Both the position numbers and the translations under genes were made by a program. From an uncultured Lachnospiraceae bacterium (GTDB lineage Bacteria > Bacillota > Clostridia > Lachnospirales > Lachnospiraceae): a stretch of DNA of 32,447 nucleotides. The stretch lies in assembly GCA_944384125.1 (NCBI GenBank), contig CALWSF010000033.1, positions 1 to 32,447 on the forward strand. The letters run 5' to 3'. The notes under the pieces were generated by a model. It worked only from the letters and a program-made list of their open reading frames with translations. It made no database searches and was not told the DNA's origin. Positions 22,847 through 31,277 of the stretch are shown piece by piece; within the stretch, counting starts at the first letter, position 1; every line of letters begins with the position of its first letter.

Positions 22847-24007
22847 TTGGAACGATTTGAATTAATAGCGCCGTGCCATTTTGGGCTTGAATCTGTTTTA
22901 AAGAGAGAGATAGCGGCGCTCGGATATAAGATAACGGAAGTGGAAAATGGCCGCGTGACATTTGAGGGGGATGCGGGGGCAATCTGCCGATCCAATATAT
23001 TTCTCCGGACTGCAGAGAGAGTCCTTCTGAAAGTGGGGTCCTTTGAAGCGAAGACTTTTGATGAACTTTTTGAGAAAACACGGGCTGTTCCGTGGGAAAA
23101 ATATCTGCCGAAGGATGGGAAGTGCTGGGTAAAAAAAGCATCTTCCATATCCAGCCGGCTTTTCAGTCCCTCGGATATCCAGCGGATTATGAAAAAGGCA
23201 ATTGCCAGACGCATGCAGGAAAAGTTTGATATGGAACGGATGCCGGAAACGGGCAGCGAATATCCGCTTCGTGTTTTTTTATACAAGGATAAGGTAATAA
23301 TCGGGATCGATACGAGCGGAGATTCCCTGCACCGGAGAGGGTACCGCCAGATGACGAGCAAAGCTCCGCTGACAGAAACCCTGGCGGCCGCGCTGATTCT
23401 TCTCACGCCGTGGAACAGCAGCCGCATTCTGGTGGATCCTTTCTGCGGCAGCGGTACATTCCCCATAGAGGCTGCCATGATTGCCGCTTCTATGGCGCCC
23501 GGTATGAACCGTTCATTTCTTGCAGAGGCATGGACGAATCTGATTCCCCGTTCACTCTGGTATGAAGCGGCGGATGAGGCGGCTTCCATGGTAGATGATT
23601 CTGTTTCGGTTGATATCCAGGGGTACGATGCAGACGGGGATGTTATCCGGGCGGCGCGTGAAAATGCGGAGCGGGCCGGGGTTGCTCATATGATACATTT
23701 TCAGAGACGGCCGGTGGAGGAACTGAGCCATCCGAAAAAATACGGTTTTATAATTACTAATCCGCCTTACGGAGAGAGACTGGAGGAGAAAAAGGATCTG
23801 CCGGATCTGTACCGTACAATAGGAGAGCGTTTTAAAGGTCTGGATTCATGGTCAATGTATCTGATTACGGCATATGAAGATGCGGAGAGGTATATTGGCC
23901 GGAAGGCGGATAAAAACCGGAAAATATATAACGGAATGATGAAAACATATTATTACCAGTTCATGGGGCCAAAACCTCCGAAGAGAAAAACGGGGGACGG
24001 AGAGTGA
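22847..24007 (+). CDS. THUMP-domain class I SAM-dependent RNA methyltransferase (RlmL/YpsC-like)
   Basis: Probable 23S rRNA guanine-N2 methyltransferase of the UPF0020/YpsC family, 386 residues. A ferredoxin-like and THUMP RNA-binding region covers about 1-155. The methyltransferase domain has the SAM motif DPFCGSGTFPIEAAM starting at 197 and the catalytic motif NPPYGERL starting at 305. The start is TTG: 22847 lies 7 bases after AGAGGA and gives MERFELIAPCHFG, the family N-terminus. No in-frame ATG is available. An out-of-frame ATG at 22825 opens an 11-codon frame that ends inside the gene at 22860. The last 4 bases overlap the protease start. The exact rRNA site is not shown by the sequence. 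Confidence 0.88.
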   Translation: MERFELIAPCHFGLESVLKREIAALGYKITEVENGRVTFEGDAGAICRSNIFLRTAERVLLKVGSFEAKTFDELFEKTRAVPWEKYLPKDGKCWVKKASSISSRLFSPSDIQRIMKKAIARRMQEKFDMERMPETGSEYPLRVFLYKDKVIIGIDTSGDSLHRRGYRQMTSKAPLTETLAAALILLTPWNSSRILVDPFCGSGTFPIEAAMIAASMAPGMNRSFLAEAWTNLIPRSLWYEAADEAASMVDDSVSVDIQGYDADGDVIRAARENAERAGVAHMIHFQRRPVEELSHPKKYGFIITNPPYGERLEEKKDLPDLYRTIGERFKGLDSWSMYLITAYEDAERYIGRKADKNRKIYNGMMKTYYYQFMGPKPPKRKTGDGE

Positions 24008-25707
24008 GACAGAGAGCGGTCTATTTCGTTATAACAGGACTTCTCGCTGTCTGTGTCTGCATCAGGGCTGCGGATCCTTCCGGGAGCCGGACCGTGGGCA
24101 GGGACGGGAATGCGGCATACTGGGAGCCGGAATGGTTTTCCATCATTTCCAGCCAGGTCAATGAAAAGCCTATCCGTTTTTTTGTGGACGGGAAGGAAAT
24201 TTCCGGCGGAAAGTATTCTGTCAGGCTGTCCCGCGAGGGGCAGTTTCAGATACCTTCAGAGCTGCTGCCGGAATGTTTTTCCTGCACCAGCCTGTTTTAT
24301 GATAACTCCTGTCTGGTAATGGACAGAGGAGAGATTCATGCCCGGCTTTCTCTGGGAAGCCGTGAGCTTCTGGTAGACGGAGAAAAGATTGATCTCAGTG
24401 CCTCTCTGGAGGAAGAAAACGGAGTTATTTATGTCCCTCTTGAGGCTGTGGAGAGGGCTTTTTCTTATGAACGGGACTGGAATGCCGAGGAGAATACACT
24501 GACACTGACCGGCCGGAATGGAGAACTTGTTCTGCCGGCTGTTTATGATTATCGTGAGGAGGGACGGGCACCGCAGGTAAAAAATCAGGGAAGCCTGGGA
24601 ACGTGCTGGGCCTTTGCATCTATGATGGCTCTGGAGAGCAGCCTTCTGCCGGAACAGCGTGCTGATTTTTCGGAGGATCATATGTCACTTCGCAACAGCT
24701 TCCATCTGGATCAGAATGCGGGGGGAGATTACACAATGTCCATGGCGTATCTGCTGGCATGGCAGGGGCCGGTTCCGGAGGAAGAGGATGCCTATGGGGA
24801 CGGTTACTCGCCGCCCGGTCTTGAGCCTGTCTGTCACGTTCAGGAGATACAGGTACTTCCCGAGAAGGATTACGAAGCGATTAAGAGAGCCGTGTATCTG
24901 ACAGGGGGAGTGCAGAGCTCACTTTACACATCCATGGTAACGGGGGAGAATGATCAGAGATACTATAATAAAGAGATGGGCGCATACTGCTATACAGGGA
25001 CAGAAAAGCCCAATCATGATGTAGTTATCATCGGATGGGATGACACATATCCAAGAGAAAATTTTAATGCGGTTCCGGAGGGAGACGGCGCTTTTATATG
25101 TGCAAACAGCTGGGGCGGCGATTTTGGAAATGATGGATATTTCTATGTGTCCTATTACGATTCTAATATTGGGATACACAATATACTCTATGCCAGGGCG
25201 GAGGATACAGACAATTATGACCGGCTCTATCAGACTGATTTGTGCGGATGGGTAGGCCAGCTGGGATATGGTAAGGAAAATGCATATTTTGCCAATATAT
25301 ATACGGCGCAGGAACGGGAAGAACTGACAGCAGTTGGGTTTTACGCTACGGGTCCTGATACTTCATATGAGGTGTATACCGTTAAAGATGTGTCGGGAAG
25401 TGCCCAGTTCGGACGCCGCCGTCTGGCAGCATCAGGGATACTGAAGAATGCAGGGTTTTATACAATAGATCTGCGCCGCAGCATTGAACTTGAACCGGGA
25501 GAACGATTTGCTGTCATTGTTTCTGTCAAAACTCCGGGTGCCGTCCATCCGGTGGCAGTTGAGTACAATTCGCCGGACAAGGATCTGAGCGTAGATCTGA
25601 GTGACGGAGAAGGCTACATCAGTTACAGAGGATCTGTGTGGGAACGGGTAGAGAGCGGTCAGGAGTGCAATGTATGCCTGAAGGCATACACAAAAATAAA
25701 GAAATAG
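24004..25707 (+). CDS. Secreted papain-like (C1A) cysteine protease with lectin-like C-terminus
   Basis: Exported protease of 567 residues. An N-terminal hydrophobic signal/anchor is at about 4-22. Residues 55-170 resemble the copper amine oxidase N-terminal-like fold often found in clostridial surface proteins. The C1A domain (about 178-390) has oxyanion Q195 and catalytic C201 in KNQGSLGTCWAF, H338 in KPNHDVVIIGWDD and N368 in CANSWGGDFGNDGYF. Residues 391-567 are beta-rich and fit the lectin-like domain that follows the protease domain in Clostridioides difficile Cwp84. No LPXTG, SLH or CWB2 wall anchor is present. The GTG start at 24004 overlaps the methyltransferase stop by 4 bases. The substrate is unknown; surface-protein maturation is possible. 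Confidence 0.88.
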   Translation: MRQRAVYFVITGLLAVCVCIRAADPSGSRTVGRDGNAAYWEPEWFSIISSQVNEKPIRFFVDGKEISGGKYSVRLSREGQFQIPSELLPECFSCTSLFYDNSCLVMDRGEIHARLSLGSRELLVDGEKIDLSASLEEENGVIYVPLEAVERAFSYERDWNAEENTLTLTGRNGELVLPAVYDYREEGRAPQVKNQGSLGTCWAFASMMALESSLLPEQRADFSEDHMSLRNSFHLDQNAGGDYTMSMAYLLAWQGPVPEEEDAYGDGYSPPGLEPVCHVQEIQVLPEKDYEAIKRAVYLTGGVQSSLYTSMVTGENDQRYYNKEMGAYCYTGTEKPNHDVVIIGWDDTYPRENFNAVPEGDGAFICANSWGGDFGNDGYFYVSYYDSNIGIHNILYARAEDTDNYDRLYQTDLCGWVGQLGYGKENAYFANIYTAQEREELTAVGFYATGPDTSYEVYTVKDVSGSAQFGRRRLAASGILKNAGFYTIDLRRSIELEPGERFAVIVSVKTPGAVHPVAVEYNSPDKDLSVDLSDGEGYISYRGSVWERVESGQECNVCLKAYTKIKK

Positions 25708-25794
25708 GAGCCGCAGGCAGATATTACGTCTGACAGCGGCATGGGCCTGAAGGAGCTTTTTTCGGAGCCGGATGAGCCGTAACAGGGAGGATTT

Positions 25795-26400
25795 ATGCAG
25801 GAGAATATAATATTTGCCACAGGGAATGAAGGAAAATTAAAGGAGATTCGTCTGATACTGTCGGATTTGGGACGTGATATCATTACTATGCGTGCTGCCG
25901 GATATGAGGGAGAAATTGAAGAAACGGGCACGACATTTCAGGAAAATGCCCGGATTAAGGCGAGAACTGTATGGGAAAAGACAGGAGGCATAGTTCTTGC
26001 AGATGATTCAGGTCTGGTAATTGATTACCTTAACGGGGAGCCCGGAGTATATTCTGCCAGATATCTGGGGGATACGCCGTATGAGGAGAAAAACAGAATA
26101 CTGATTGAGCGGCTTAAAAATGCAGAAGGGCAGGAGAGAAGCGCACGCTTTGTATGCTGTATTGCGGCGGTTCTTCCGGACGGAAGGGAACTTGGCACCG
26201 AAGCGTGCATGGAGGGCCTGATAGCAGATAAACCGGCCGGAACAGGCGGATTTGGCTATGATCCCATTCTTTATCTGCCGGAATACGGAAAAACTTCAGC
26301 GGAGCTGACAATTGAGGAAAAAAACAGAATCAGCCACCGCGGCAAAGCGCTGGAAAAGATGAAGACGGCGCTTAAAGAAGCATTGGGGGAAGAAAAATGA
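25795..26400 (+). CDS. rdgB: XTP/dITP pyrophosphatase (RdgB/HAM1 family)
   Basis: Removes non-canonical purine triphosphates (dITP, XTP) by splitting them to monophosphate and PPi, protecting DNA and RNA. The 201-residue protein begins with the family signature IIFATGNEGKLKEI (5-18). D70 and D71 are in VLADDSGLVID, and FGYDPIL and ISHRGKAL stand near the C-terminus. GGGAGG precedes the ATG. Its stop overlaps the next gene by 4 bases (ATGA). The rdgB-yfcE pairing is common in Firmicutes. Confidence 0.95.
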   Translation: MQENIIFATGNEGKLKEIRLILSDLGRDIITMRAAGYEGEIEETGTTFQENARIKARTVWEKTGGIVLADDSGLVIDYLNGEPGVYSARYLGDTPYEEKNRILIERLKNAEGQERSARFVCCIAAVLPDGRELGTEACMEGLIADKPAGTGGFGYDPILYLPEYGKTSAELTIEEKNRISHRGKALEKMKTALKEALGEEK

Positions 26401-26912
26401 AAATACTGATTGTCAGTGATACGCATCGAAGAGACGGAAACCTTCAGGCGGTAATTGAAAAGACAGCTCCTTTTGATATGCTCATTCATCTTGGAGATGC
26501 TGAGGGGAGTGAAGACAGGATAGAGGCATGGTGCCGGGAGCAGAACGAAAACTGCAAGGTCCATATTGTGCTGGGCAATAATGATTTCTTTTCCAATCTC
26601 GAACGGGAAAAGGAAGTATCAATTGGAAAATACAGGGCATTTCTGACTCACGGACATTTTTACAGTGTATCTGTGGGAACAGAGCGTCTCGTAGATGAGG
26701 CAAAAGATCGCGGGGCCCAGATTGCGATGTTTGGTCATACGCATAAGCCCTATCTTGATATTCGGCATGATATTACAGTTCTCAATCCGGGAAGTCTTTC
26801 CTTTCCCCGCCAGGATGGGAGAAAACCCAGTTATATGCTGATGGAGCTGGATTCTGAGGGCGAGGCACACTACACGATCTGTTATTATCAGCCGGGATTT
26901 CAGAACTTTTAA
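26397..26912 (+). CDS. YfcE/MJ0936-family metallophosphoesterase
   Basis: Cytoplasmic two-metal phosphodiesterase of 171 residues with unknown natural substrate. D8 and H10 (SDTH), D34 (HLGD), the GNND group at 60-63, H85 and H87 (THGH) and H114 and H116 (GHTH) form the metal site. It is coupled to rdgB by a 4-base overlap. A miniature mobile element candidate begins at the base after its stop codon, so it lost nothing from its coding sequence. Confidence 0.93.
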   Translation: MKILIVSDTHRRDGNLQAVIEKTAPFDMLIHLGDAEGSEDRIEAWCREQNENCKVHIVLGNNDFFSNLEREKEVSIGKYRAFLTHGHFYSVSVGTERLVDEAKDRGAQIAMFGHTHKPYLDIRHDITVLNPGSLSFPRQDGRKPSYMLMELDSEGEAHYTICYYQPGFQNF

Positions 26913-26920
26913 GTAAATTA
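26913..26920. repeat. Left 8-bp target duplication GTAAATTA
   Basis: Directly follows the phosphoesterase stop codon and directly precedes the MITE candidate. An identical copy stands at 27072-27079. Confidence 0.55.
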
Positions 26921-27071
26921 GTAACAGTTCAGCCATGCATCTTCTTGCCCGCTTGCAGCGGACAAGAAGCGCCTGGCGTCTGTCCTATGAAGATTTGGGC
27001 AGCAAAATCCTTATGAAAACATGCTTTCAGCGCATTTTCCTGTCCAAATCTTCGCATGGCTGAGCTGTTAT
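26921..27071. mobile_element. Candidate MITE with 18-bp inverted repeats
   Basis: A 151-bp non-coding element. Its terminal inverted repeats, 26921-26938 and 27054-27071, match at 16 of 18 positions (RTAACAGYTCAGCCATGC). The 8-bp sequence GTAAATTA flanks it exactly on both sides (26913-26920 and 27072-27079), as a target-site duplication would. Two inner stems exist: 26941-26952 with 26958-26969 (12 bp, one mismatch) and 26989-27008 with 27034-27053 (20 bp, one mismatch, one G-U). No transposase is encoded. Eight-bp duplications occur in several insertion sequence families, so the helper cannot be named. Confidence 0.65.
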
Positions 27072-27079
27072 GTAAATTA
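27072..27079. repeat. Right 8-bp target duplication GTAAATTA
   Basis: Identical to 26913-26920 and directly after the MITE candidate. It lies 27 bases before the lactate dehydrogenase start. Confidence 0.55.
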
Positions 27080-27106
27080 TTATATCAGGAAAAGGAGAGT
27101 GGACGA

Positions 27107-28057
27107 GTGAAAAGAGATAACCGTAAAGTTGTTCTGATTGGAACCGGTATGGTGGGCATGAGCTATGCCTATGCCGTTCTTAACCAGAATGTATGCGATG
27201 AACTGGTTCTTATTGATGTTAACAAAGAAAGAGCTGTCGGGGAAGCGATGGACTTAAATCATGGACTTGCCTTTTCGGCTTCGAATATGAAAATATATGC
27301 CGGGAGCTACCAGGACTGTACTGATGCCGATATTGTTGTGCTCTGTGCCGGCGTTGCGCAGAAGCCGGGAGAGAGCAGACTGAATCTTCTGAAACGAAAC
27401 GTTGAAGTTTTCAAATCCATTATAGATCCCGTTACAGAATCCGGCTTTAATGGTATTTTCCTTGTGGCGACCAATCCTGTGGATATTATGACACATATTA
27501 CGTGTTCGCTTTCGGGATTTAACCCGAGACGTGTGCTGGGTTCCGGGACAGCTCTGGATACGGCAAGGCTCCGTTATCTGCTGGGAGAATATCTGAAGGT
27601 TGATCCCCGCAATGTTCATGCCTATGTGATGGGAGAACATGGGGATACGGAGTTCGTTCCCTGGAGCCAGGCAATGGTTGCCACAAAATCGGTACTGGAC
27701 ATCTGCAGAGAGTCCGGGGGAGATGTCTGCTGTCAGGAGCTGGAAAAAATATCAGAGGAGGTCCGCACAGCTGCCTATAAAATAATAGAGGCTAAAAAAG
27801 CAACCTACTATGGCATAGGTATGGCTCTGACAAGAATAACCAAGGCGATTCTCGGCGATGAGCACAGTGTCCTTACAGTATCTGCCATGCTGCGCGGAGA
27901 ATACGGTCAGACAGACGTTTTTACGGGAGTTCCCTGTATTATTAATCAAAATGGAATACAGCGCATTCTTCCTCTGTCGCTCAATGAAGAGGAACTGGAA
28001 AAGCTGGCTCAGTCATGCAGGACGCTTAAAAGCTGTTTTGAAGAGCTGAAGCTCTGA
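27107..28057 (+). CDS. ldh: L-lactate dehydrogenase
   Basis: Reduces pyruvate to L-lactate with NADH in fermentation (cytoplasm). It has 316 residues. The NAD-binding VVLIGTGMVGMSYA opens the protein, and VLIDV ends the second strand with the Asp that selects NAD. Q85 in AQKPGESR is the pyruvate-type residue; malate dehydrogenases have Arg there. R91, D151 and R154 (ALDTARLR) and H178 (GEHGDTEF) form the active site. GTG 27107 was chosen because GGAG lies 9 bases upstream. The frame extends to 27056 inside the MITE candidate, so that longer start is unlikely. A strong terminator follows. Confidence 0.94.
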   Translation: MKRDNRKVVLIGTGMVGMSYAYAVLNQNVCDELVLIDVNKERAVGEAMDLNHGLAFSASNMKIYAGSYQDCTDADIVVLCAGVAQKPGESRLNLLKRNVEVFKSIIDPVTESGFNGIFLVATNPVDIMTHITCSLSGFNPRRVLGSGTALDTARLRYLLGEYLKVDPRNVHAYVMGEHGDTEFVPWSQAMVATKSVLDICRESGGDVCCQELEKISEEVRTAAYKIIEAKKATYYGIGMALTRITKAILGDEHSVLTVSAMLRGEYGQTDVFTGVPCIINQNGIQRILPLSLNEEELEKLAQSCRTLKSCFEELKL

Positions 28058-28068
28058 GAATGTTTTTT

Positions 28069-28116
28069 GGGACTGTCTCCGGATATTTGTGTGGAGACAG
28101 TCCCTGTTTATGTTTT
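28069..28116 (+). terminator. Rho-independent terminator after ldh
   Basis: GGGACTGTCTCC (28069-28080) pairs perfectly with GGAGACAGTCCC (28093-28104), followed by TGTTTATGTTTT. Confidence 0.92.
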
Positions 28117-28118
28117 AA

Positions 28119-28136
28119 CAGGTGTCTTGTCACATG
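28119..28136. promoter_or_regulatory. Candidate NiaR operator over the nad promoter
   Basis: An 18-bp imperfect palindrome, CAGGTGTCTTGTCACATG, with 12 of 18 positions symmetric. It covers the -35 of the nadA promoter. The last gene of the operon encodes NiaR, the niacin-responsive repressor, so autorepression is likely. I did not compare it with a motif database. Confidence 0.6.
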
Positions 28137-28155
28137 AAAACAACTGTGCTATACT
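28127..28155 (+). promoter_or_regulatory. Promoter of the nadABC-niaR operon
   Basis: TTGTCA (28127-28132), a 17-bp spacer, TATACT (28150-28155) with an extended TG at 28147-28148. The transcript begins near 28162 and contains a small 6-bp hairpin GTGCCG/CGGCAC (28165-28180). Confidence 0.75.
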
Positions 28156-28222
28156 GGTGCCAATGTGCCGCATCCGGCACGGAGAATGGGCTGTGTGAGG
28201 GACACGGCGGAATCGAGGAAAA

Positions 28223-29128
28223 ATGAAGATGCAGGAAGAAATACTGAAGTGGAAAAAAGAGAGGGATGCAGTTATCCTTGCTCATTATTATGCACCTTTA
28301 GAGGTGCAGGAACAGGCGGATTACATAGGGGATTCCTTTTATCTGAGCAGGGTGGCGGCCGGGCTTTCCTGCCGCACGATTGTATTTGCGGGTGTTCGCT
28401 TTATGGGGGAGAGCGCCAAACTTTTAAATCCGTCAAAGACAGTGCTTTTGCCGGAACCGGGGGCGGACTGCCCTATGGCTCATATGGTATCCCGGGAGGA
28501 AATAGAGGAAGTGCGACGGACATTTCCCGATGTGACGGTCGTCTGCTATATCAATTCGACTGCGGAAGTAAAATCCTGGTGTGATGTAAGTGTTACGTCT
28601 GCCAATGCGGTAAAAATTGTGCGAAAACTGCCGGGGCACAATATTCTGTTTGTTCCGGATCAGAATCTGGGACGCTTTGTGGCACAGCAGGTTCCGGAGA
28701 AAAATGTGATGCTGGTAAAAGGTTTCTGTCCGGTGCATCATTTTATAAAGGCGGAGGAGGTGCAGATGCTTAAGAGGCTTCATCCTGAGGCGGAAGTCCT
28801 GGCACACCCCGAGTGCGGCATCGAAGTGCTGTCTCTGGCAGATTATATTGGTTCTACCTCCGGGATTATTGATTATGCATCGGCAAGCCCGAAACAGCAA
28901 TTTATTATCGTGACGGAGTCGGGGGTCCGCTGGATGCTGGAAAAGAGAAATCCGGGAAAGTGTTTTTATTTCCCTGAGCGTGAACCGGTGTGCGCAGATA
29001 TGAAAAAGATCACGCTGGAAAAAATTCTCCATGTATTAAAGACAGGAGAAAATGAGGTGGAAGACCCCGGACCGGAAGGCGTTCAGGCGGCGAAAACACT
29101 GGAGCGGATGCTGGAGCTGGCCCGGTAG
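28223..29128 (+). CDS. nadA: Quinolinate synthase
   Basis: [4Fe-4S] enzyme that condenses iminoaspartate with dihydroxyacetone phosphate to quinolinate in de novo NAD synthesis. It has 301 residues, the short clostridial/Thermotoga form. ILAHYYAPLEVQEQADYIGDS opens it. Cluster ligands are probably C83 (GADCPMA), C169 (GFCPVH) and C257 (PVCADMKKITLEK). HPECGIEV and GSTSGIIDY are further signatures. GAGG precedes the ATG by 5 bases; an in-frame ATG at 28229 is possible. It is the first gene of the nad operon. Confidence 0.95.
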   Translation: MKMQEEILKWKKERDAVILAHYYAPLEVQEQADYIGDSFYLSRVAAGLSCRTIVFAGVRFMGESAKLLNPSKTVLLPEPGADCPMAHMVSREEIEEVRRTFPDVTVVCYINSTAEVKSWCDVSVTSANAVKIVRKLPGHNILFVPDQNLGRFVAQQVPEKNVMLVKGFCPVHHFIKAEEVQMLKRLHPEAEVLAHPECGIEVLSLADYIGSTSGIIDYASASPKQQFIIVTESGVRWMLEKRNPGKCFYFPEREPVCADMKKITLEKILHVLKTGENEVEDPGPEGVQAAKTLERMLELAR

Positions 29129-29156
29129 ATGTGGTACAGGAAAGGAGTGTACAGAG

Positions 29157-30374
29157 ATGGCAGGAGAGATGTACTGCGATGTGGCGATTGCGGGATGCGG
29201 GGTGGCAGGTCTTTATACGGCTCTTTGTCTGCCGCGGCAGACAAAGATAATTATGCTGTGCAAAGAAGATATGGACAGCTGTGATTCCATGCTGGCACAG
29301 GGCGGGATATGCGTACTTCGGGATGATAATGACTATGATGCTTATTTTGAGGATACCATGAAGGCAGGTCATTACGAAAACCGGAAAGAAAGTGTGGATA
29401 TAATGATACGTTCCAGCAGGAACATCATAAACCGGCTTGTGGAACTGGGAGTTCGGTTTGACAAAAACCCGGACGGCAGTTTAAAATATACAAAGGAAGG
29501 AGCTCATTCAAGACCCCGTATCTGTTTTCATGAAGATATTACAGGACAGGAGATTACCAGGACTTTGCAGCGTCATGTGCGTTCTCTGCCCAATGTCAGG
29601 ATTCTGGAGTACACGGAAATGACAGATATCATGACGGTCGGATCGGGCTGTGCAGGCATCAGGGCGCGCACTGCAGGCGGAGAAGTCCTCTGTATTCATG
29701 CGTCTGATACAGTTATGGCGACGGGAGGGATTGGCGGTCTGTATGAACATTCCACAAATTTTCCCAGCCTCACGGGAGATGCCATTCGTATTGCCGGAAA
29801 ACACGGTCTGCGTCTTGAACATCTGGATTATGTGCAGATTCATCCCACCAGTCTTTACAGTGAGAAACCGGGGCGCAGCTTCCTGATTTCCGAGTCTGCC
29901 AGAGGGGAAGGCGCTGTTCTTCTGAATGGAAAAGGCGAGCGGTTTGTGGATGAACTGCTCCCGAGAGATGTGGTATCCGAAGCGATAGAAATGCAGATGA
30001 AAAAAGAAGGGAGCCGCCATGTGTGGCTTTCGTTTGCCGCCATACCGGAGGAGACTATAAAAAAACATTTTCCCCATATTCTGGAGCACTGCCTGGAGGA
30101 AGGCTATGATATCTGCAGAGAGCCTATTCCCGTTGTGCCTGCGCAGCATTATTTTATGGGGGGAATTTATGTGAATACTGATTCAGAAACAACGATGCCG
30201 CACTTATTTGCAGTGGGGGAGACAAGCTGCAACGGTGTTCACGGGAAAAACCGGCTGGCCAGCAACAGTCTTCTTGAGAGCCTGGTGTTTGCAGAAAGAG
30301 CTGCGGCGCGCATTGCCGGAGAACAGAAAGGAAAGTATAATTATGAATCCAATTACCATGCAGCTTGTTGCTGA
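29157..30374 (+). CDS. nadB: L-aspartate oxidase (short form)
   Basis: Flavoenzyme that oxidises L-aspartate to iminoaspartate, passed to NadA. It has 405 residues. The FAD motif GCGVAG is at 13-18, then DSMLAQGGICVLRDD. The substrate region HSRPRICFHEDITGQEI, VMATGGIGGLYEHSTN and HPTSLY follow. The FAD-domain end GETSCNGVHGKNRLASNSLLESLVF stands near the C-terminus. Full-length NadB has about 500-540 residues with a C-terminal helical domain; here the frame stops soon after the FAD domain and overlaps nadC by 32 bases. This appears to be the short form of anaerobes rather than a broken gene. ATG 29157 has AAAGGAG 9 bases ahead. In anaerobes fumarate probably replaces oxygen as acceptor. Confidence 0.92.
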   Translation: MAGEMYCDVAIAGCGVAGLYTALCLPRQTKIIMLCKEDMDSCDSMLAQGGICVLRDDNDYDAYFEDTMKAGHYENRKESVDIMIRSSRNIINRLVELGVRFDKNPDGSLKYTKEGAHSRPRICFHEDITGQEITRTLQRHVRSLPNVRILEYTEMTDIMTVGSGCAGIRARTAGGEVLCIHASDTVMATGGIGGLYEHSTNFPSLTGDAIRIAGKHGLRLEHLDYVQIHPTSLYSEKPGRSFLISESARGEGAVLLNGKGERFVDELLPRDVVSEAIEMQMKKEGSRHVWLSFAAIPEETIKKHFPHILEHCLEEGYDICREPIPVVPAQHYFMGGIYVNTDSETTMPHLFAVGETSCNGVHGKNRLASNSLLESLVFAERAAARIAGEQKGKYNYESNYHAACC

Positions 30375-31194
30375 TAAATATATACGTATGGCGCTGGAAG
30401 AAGATATCAGCAGTGAGGATGTGTCTACAAATGCCGTCATGCCGCAGGCACGGCGCGGAGAGGTGCAGCTTCTTGCCAAGGCCGATGGAATTATTGCCGG
30501 ACTTCCGGTATTTGAAAGAGTGTTTACTCTGCTGGATCCGGAGACAGAGATTGTCTGTGAGGTAAAAGATGGAGATGAAGTACATAAAGGACAGCTTCTT
30601 GCCACAGTCAGAGGAGACATCCGGGTTCTTCTGTCAGGAGAGAGGACGGCGTTAAATTATCTGCAGAGAATGAGCGGGATTGCCACATATACCCGTTCGG
30701 TTGCAGAGCTTCTGAAGGGGAGCAGAACGACACTCCTCGATACAAGAAAGACAACCCCGTGTATGCGCATATTTGAAAAATATGCAGTTCGCGTTGGCGG
30801 CGGAAGCAATCATCGATACAATCTTTCAGACGGGGTTCTTCTGAAGGATAACCATATCGATGCAGCCGGAGGTGTACGCGAGGCGGTTGAGGCGGCAAAA
30901 AGGTATGCGCCCTTTGTGCGCAAGATTGAGGTTGAAACAGAAAATCTTGATATGGTGCGTGAGGCGGTTGAAGCGGGAGCGGATATCATTATGCTGGATA
31001 ACATGACGCCGGAGGAAATGGAGGAGGCGATCCGGATTATCGGGGGAAGAGCCAGAACGGAGTGTTCCGGAAATATGACGCGGGAAAATATTGAAACAAT
31101 CACACGCCTGGGAGTTGATTATGTCTCCAGCGGAGCGCTGACGCACTCTGCACCGATTCTGGATATCAGTCTGAAACATCTGAAAGCACTTTAA
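30343..31194 (+). CDS. nadC: Nicotinate-nucleotide pyrophosphorylase (carboxylating)
   Basis: Quinolinate phosphoribosyltransferase: quinolinate plus PRPP gives nicotinate mononucleotide, CO2 and PPi. It has 283 residues, the normal length. ALEEDISSEDVST opens the N-terminal domain. ERTALNYLQRMSGIAT, LDTRKTTPCMR, KYAVRVGGGSNHRYNLSDGVLLKDNH and the C-terminal YVSSGALTHSAPILDISL are all diagnostic. The ATG lies 32 bases inside the end of nadB, with AGGAAAG ahead, so translation is coupled. Confidence 0.96.
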   Translation: MNPITMQLVADKYIRMALEEDISSEDVSTNAVMPQARRGEVQLLAKADGIIAGLPVFERVFTLLDPETEIVCEVKDGDEVHKGQLLATVRGDIRVLLSGERTALNYLQRMSGIATYTRSVAELLKGSRTTLLDTRKTTPCMRIFEKYAVRVGGGSNHRYNLSDGVLLKDNHIDAAGGVREAVEAAKRYAPFVRKIEVETENLDMVREAVEAGADIIMLDNMTPEEMEEAIRIIGGRARTECSGNMTRENIETITRLGVDYVSSGALTHSAPILDISLKHLKAL

Positions 31195-31277
31195 TTAAGG
31201 CGGTTATCAGAAATGCCGCCGGATGAATAAAGAAATTAAAAAATATAAAAAACCGAAATTACAGAGGAAGGATGGGG

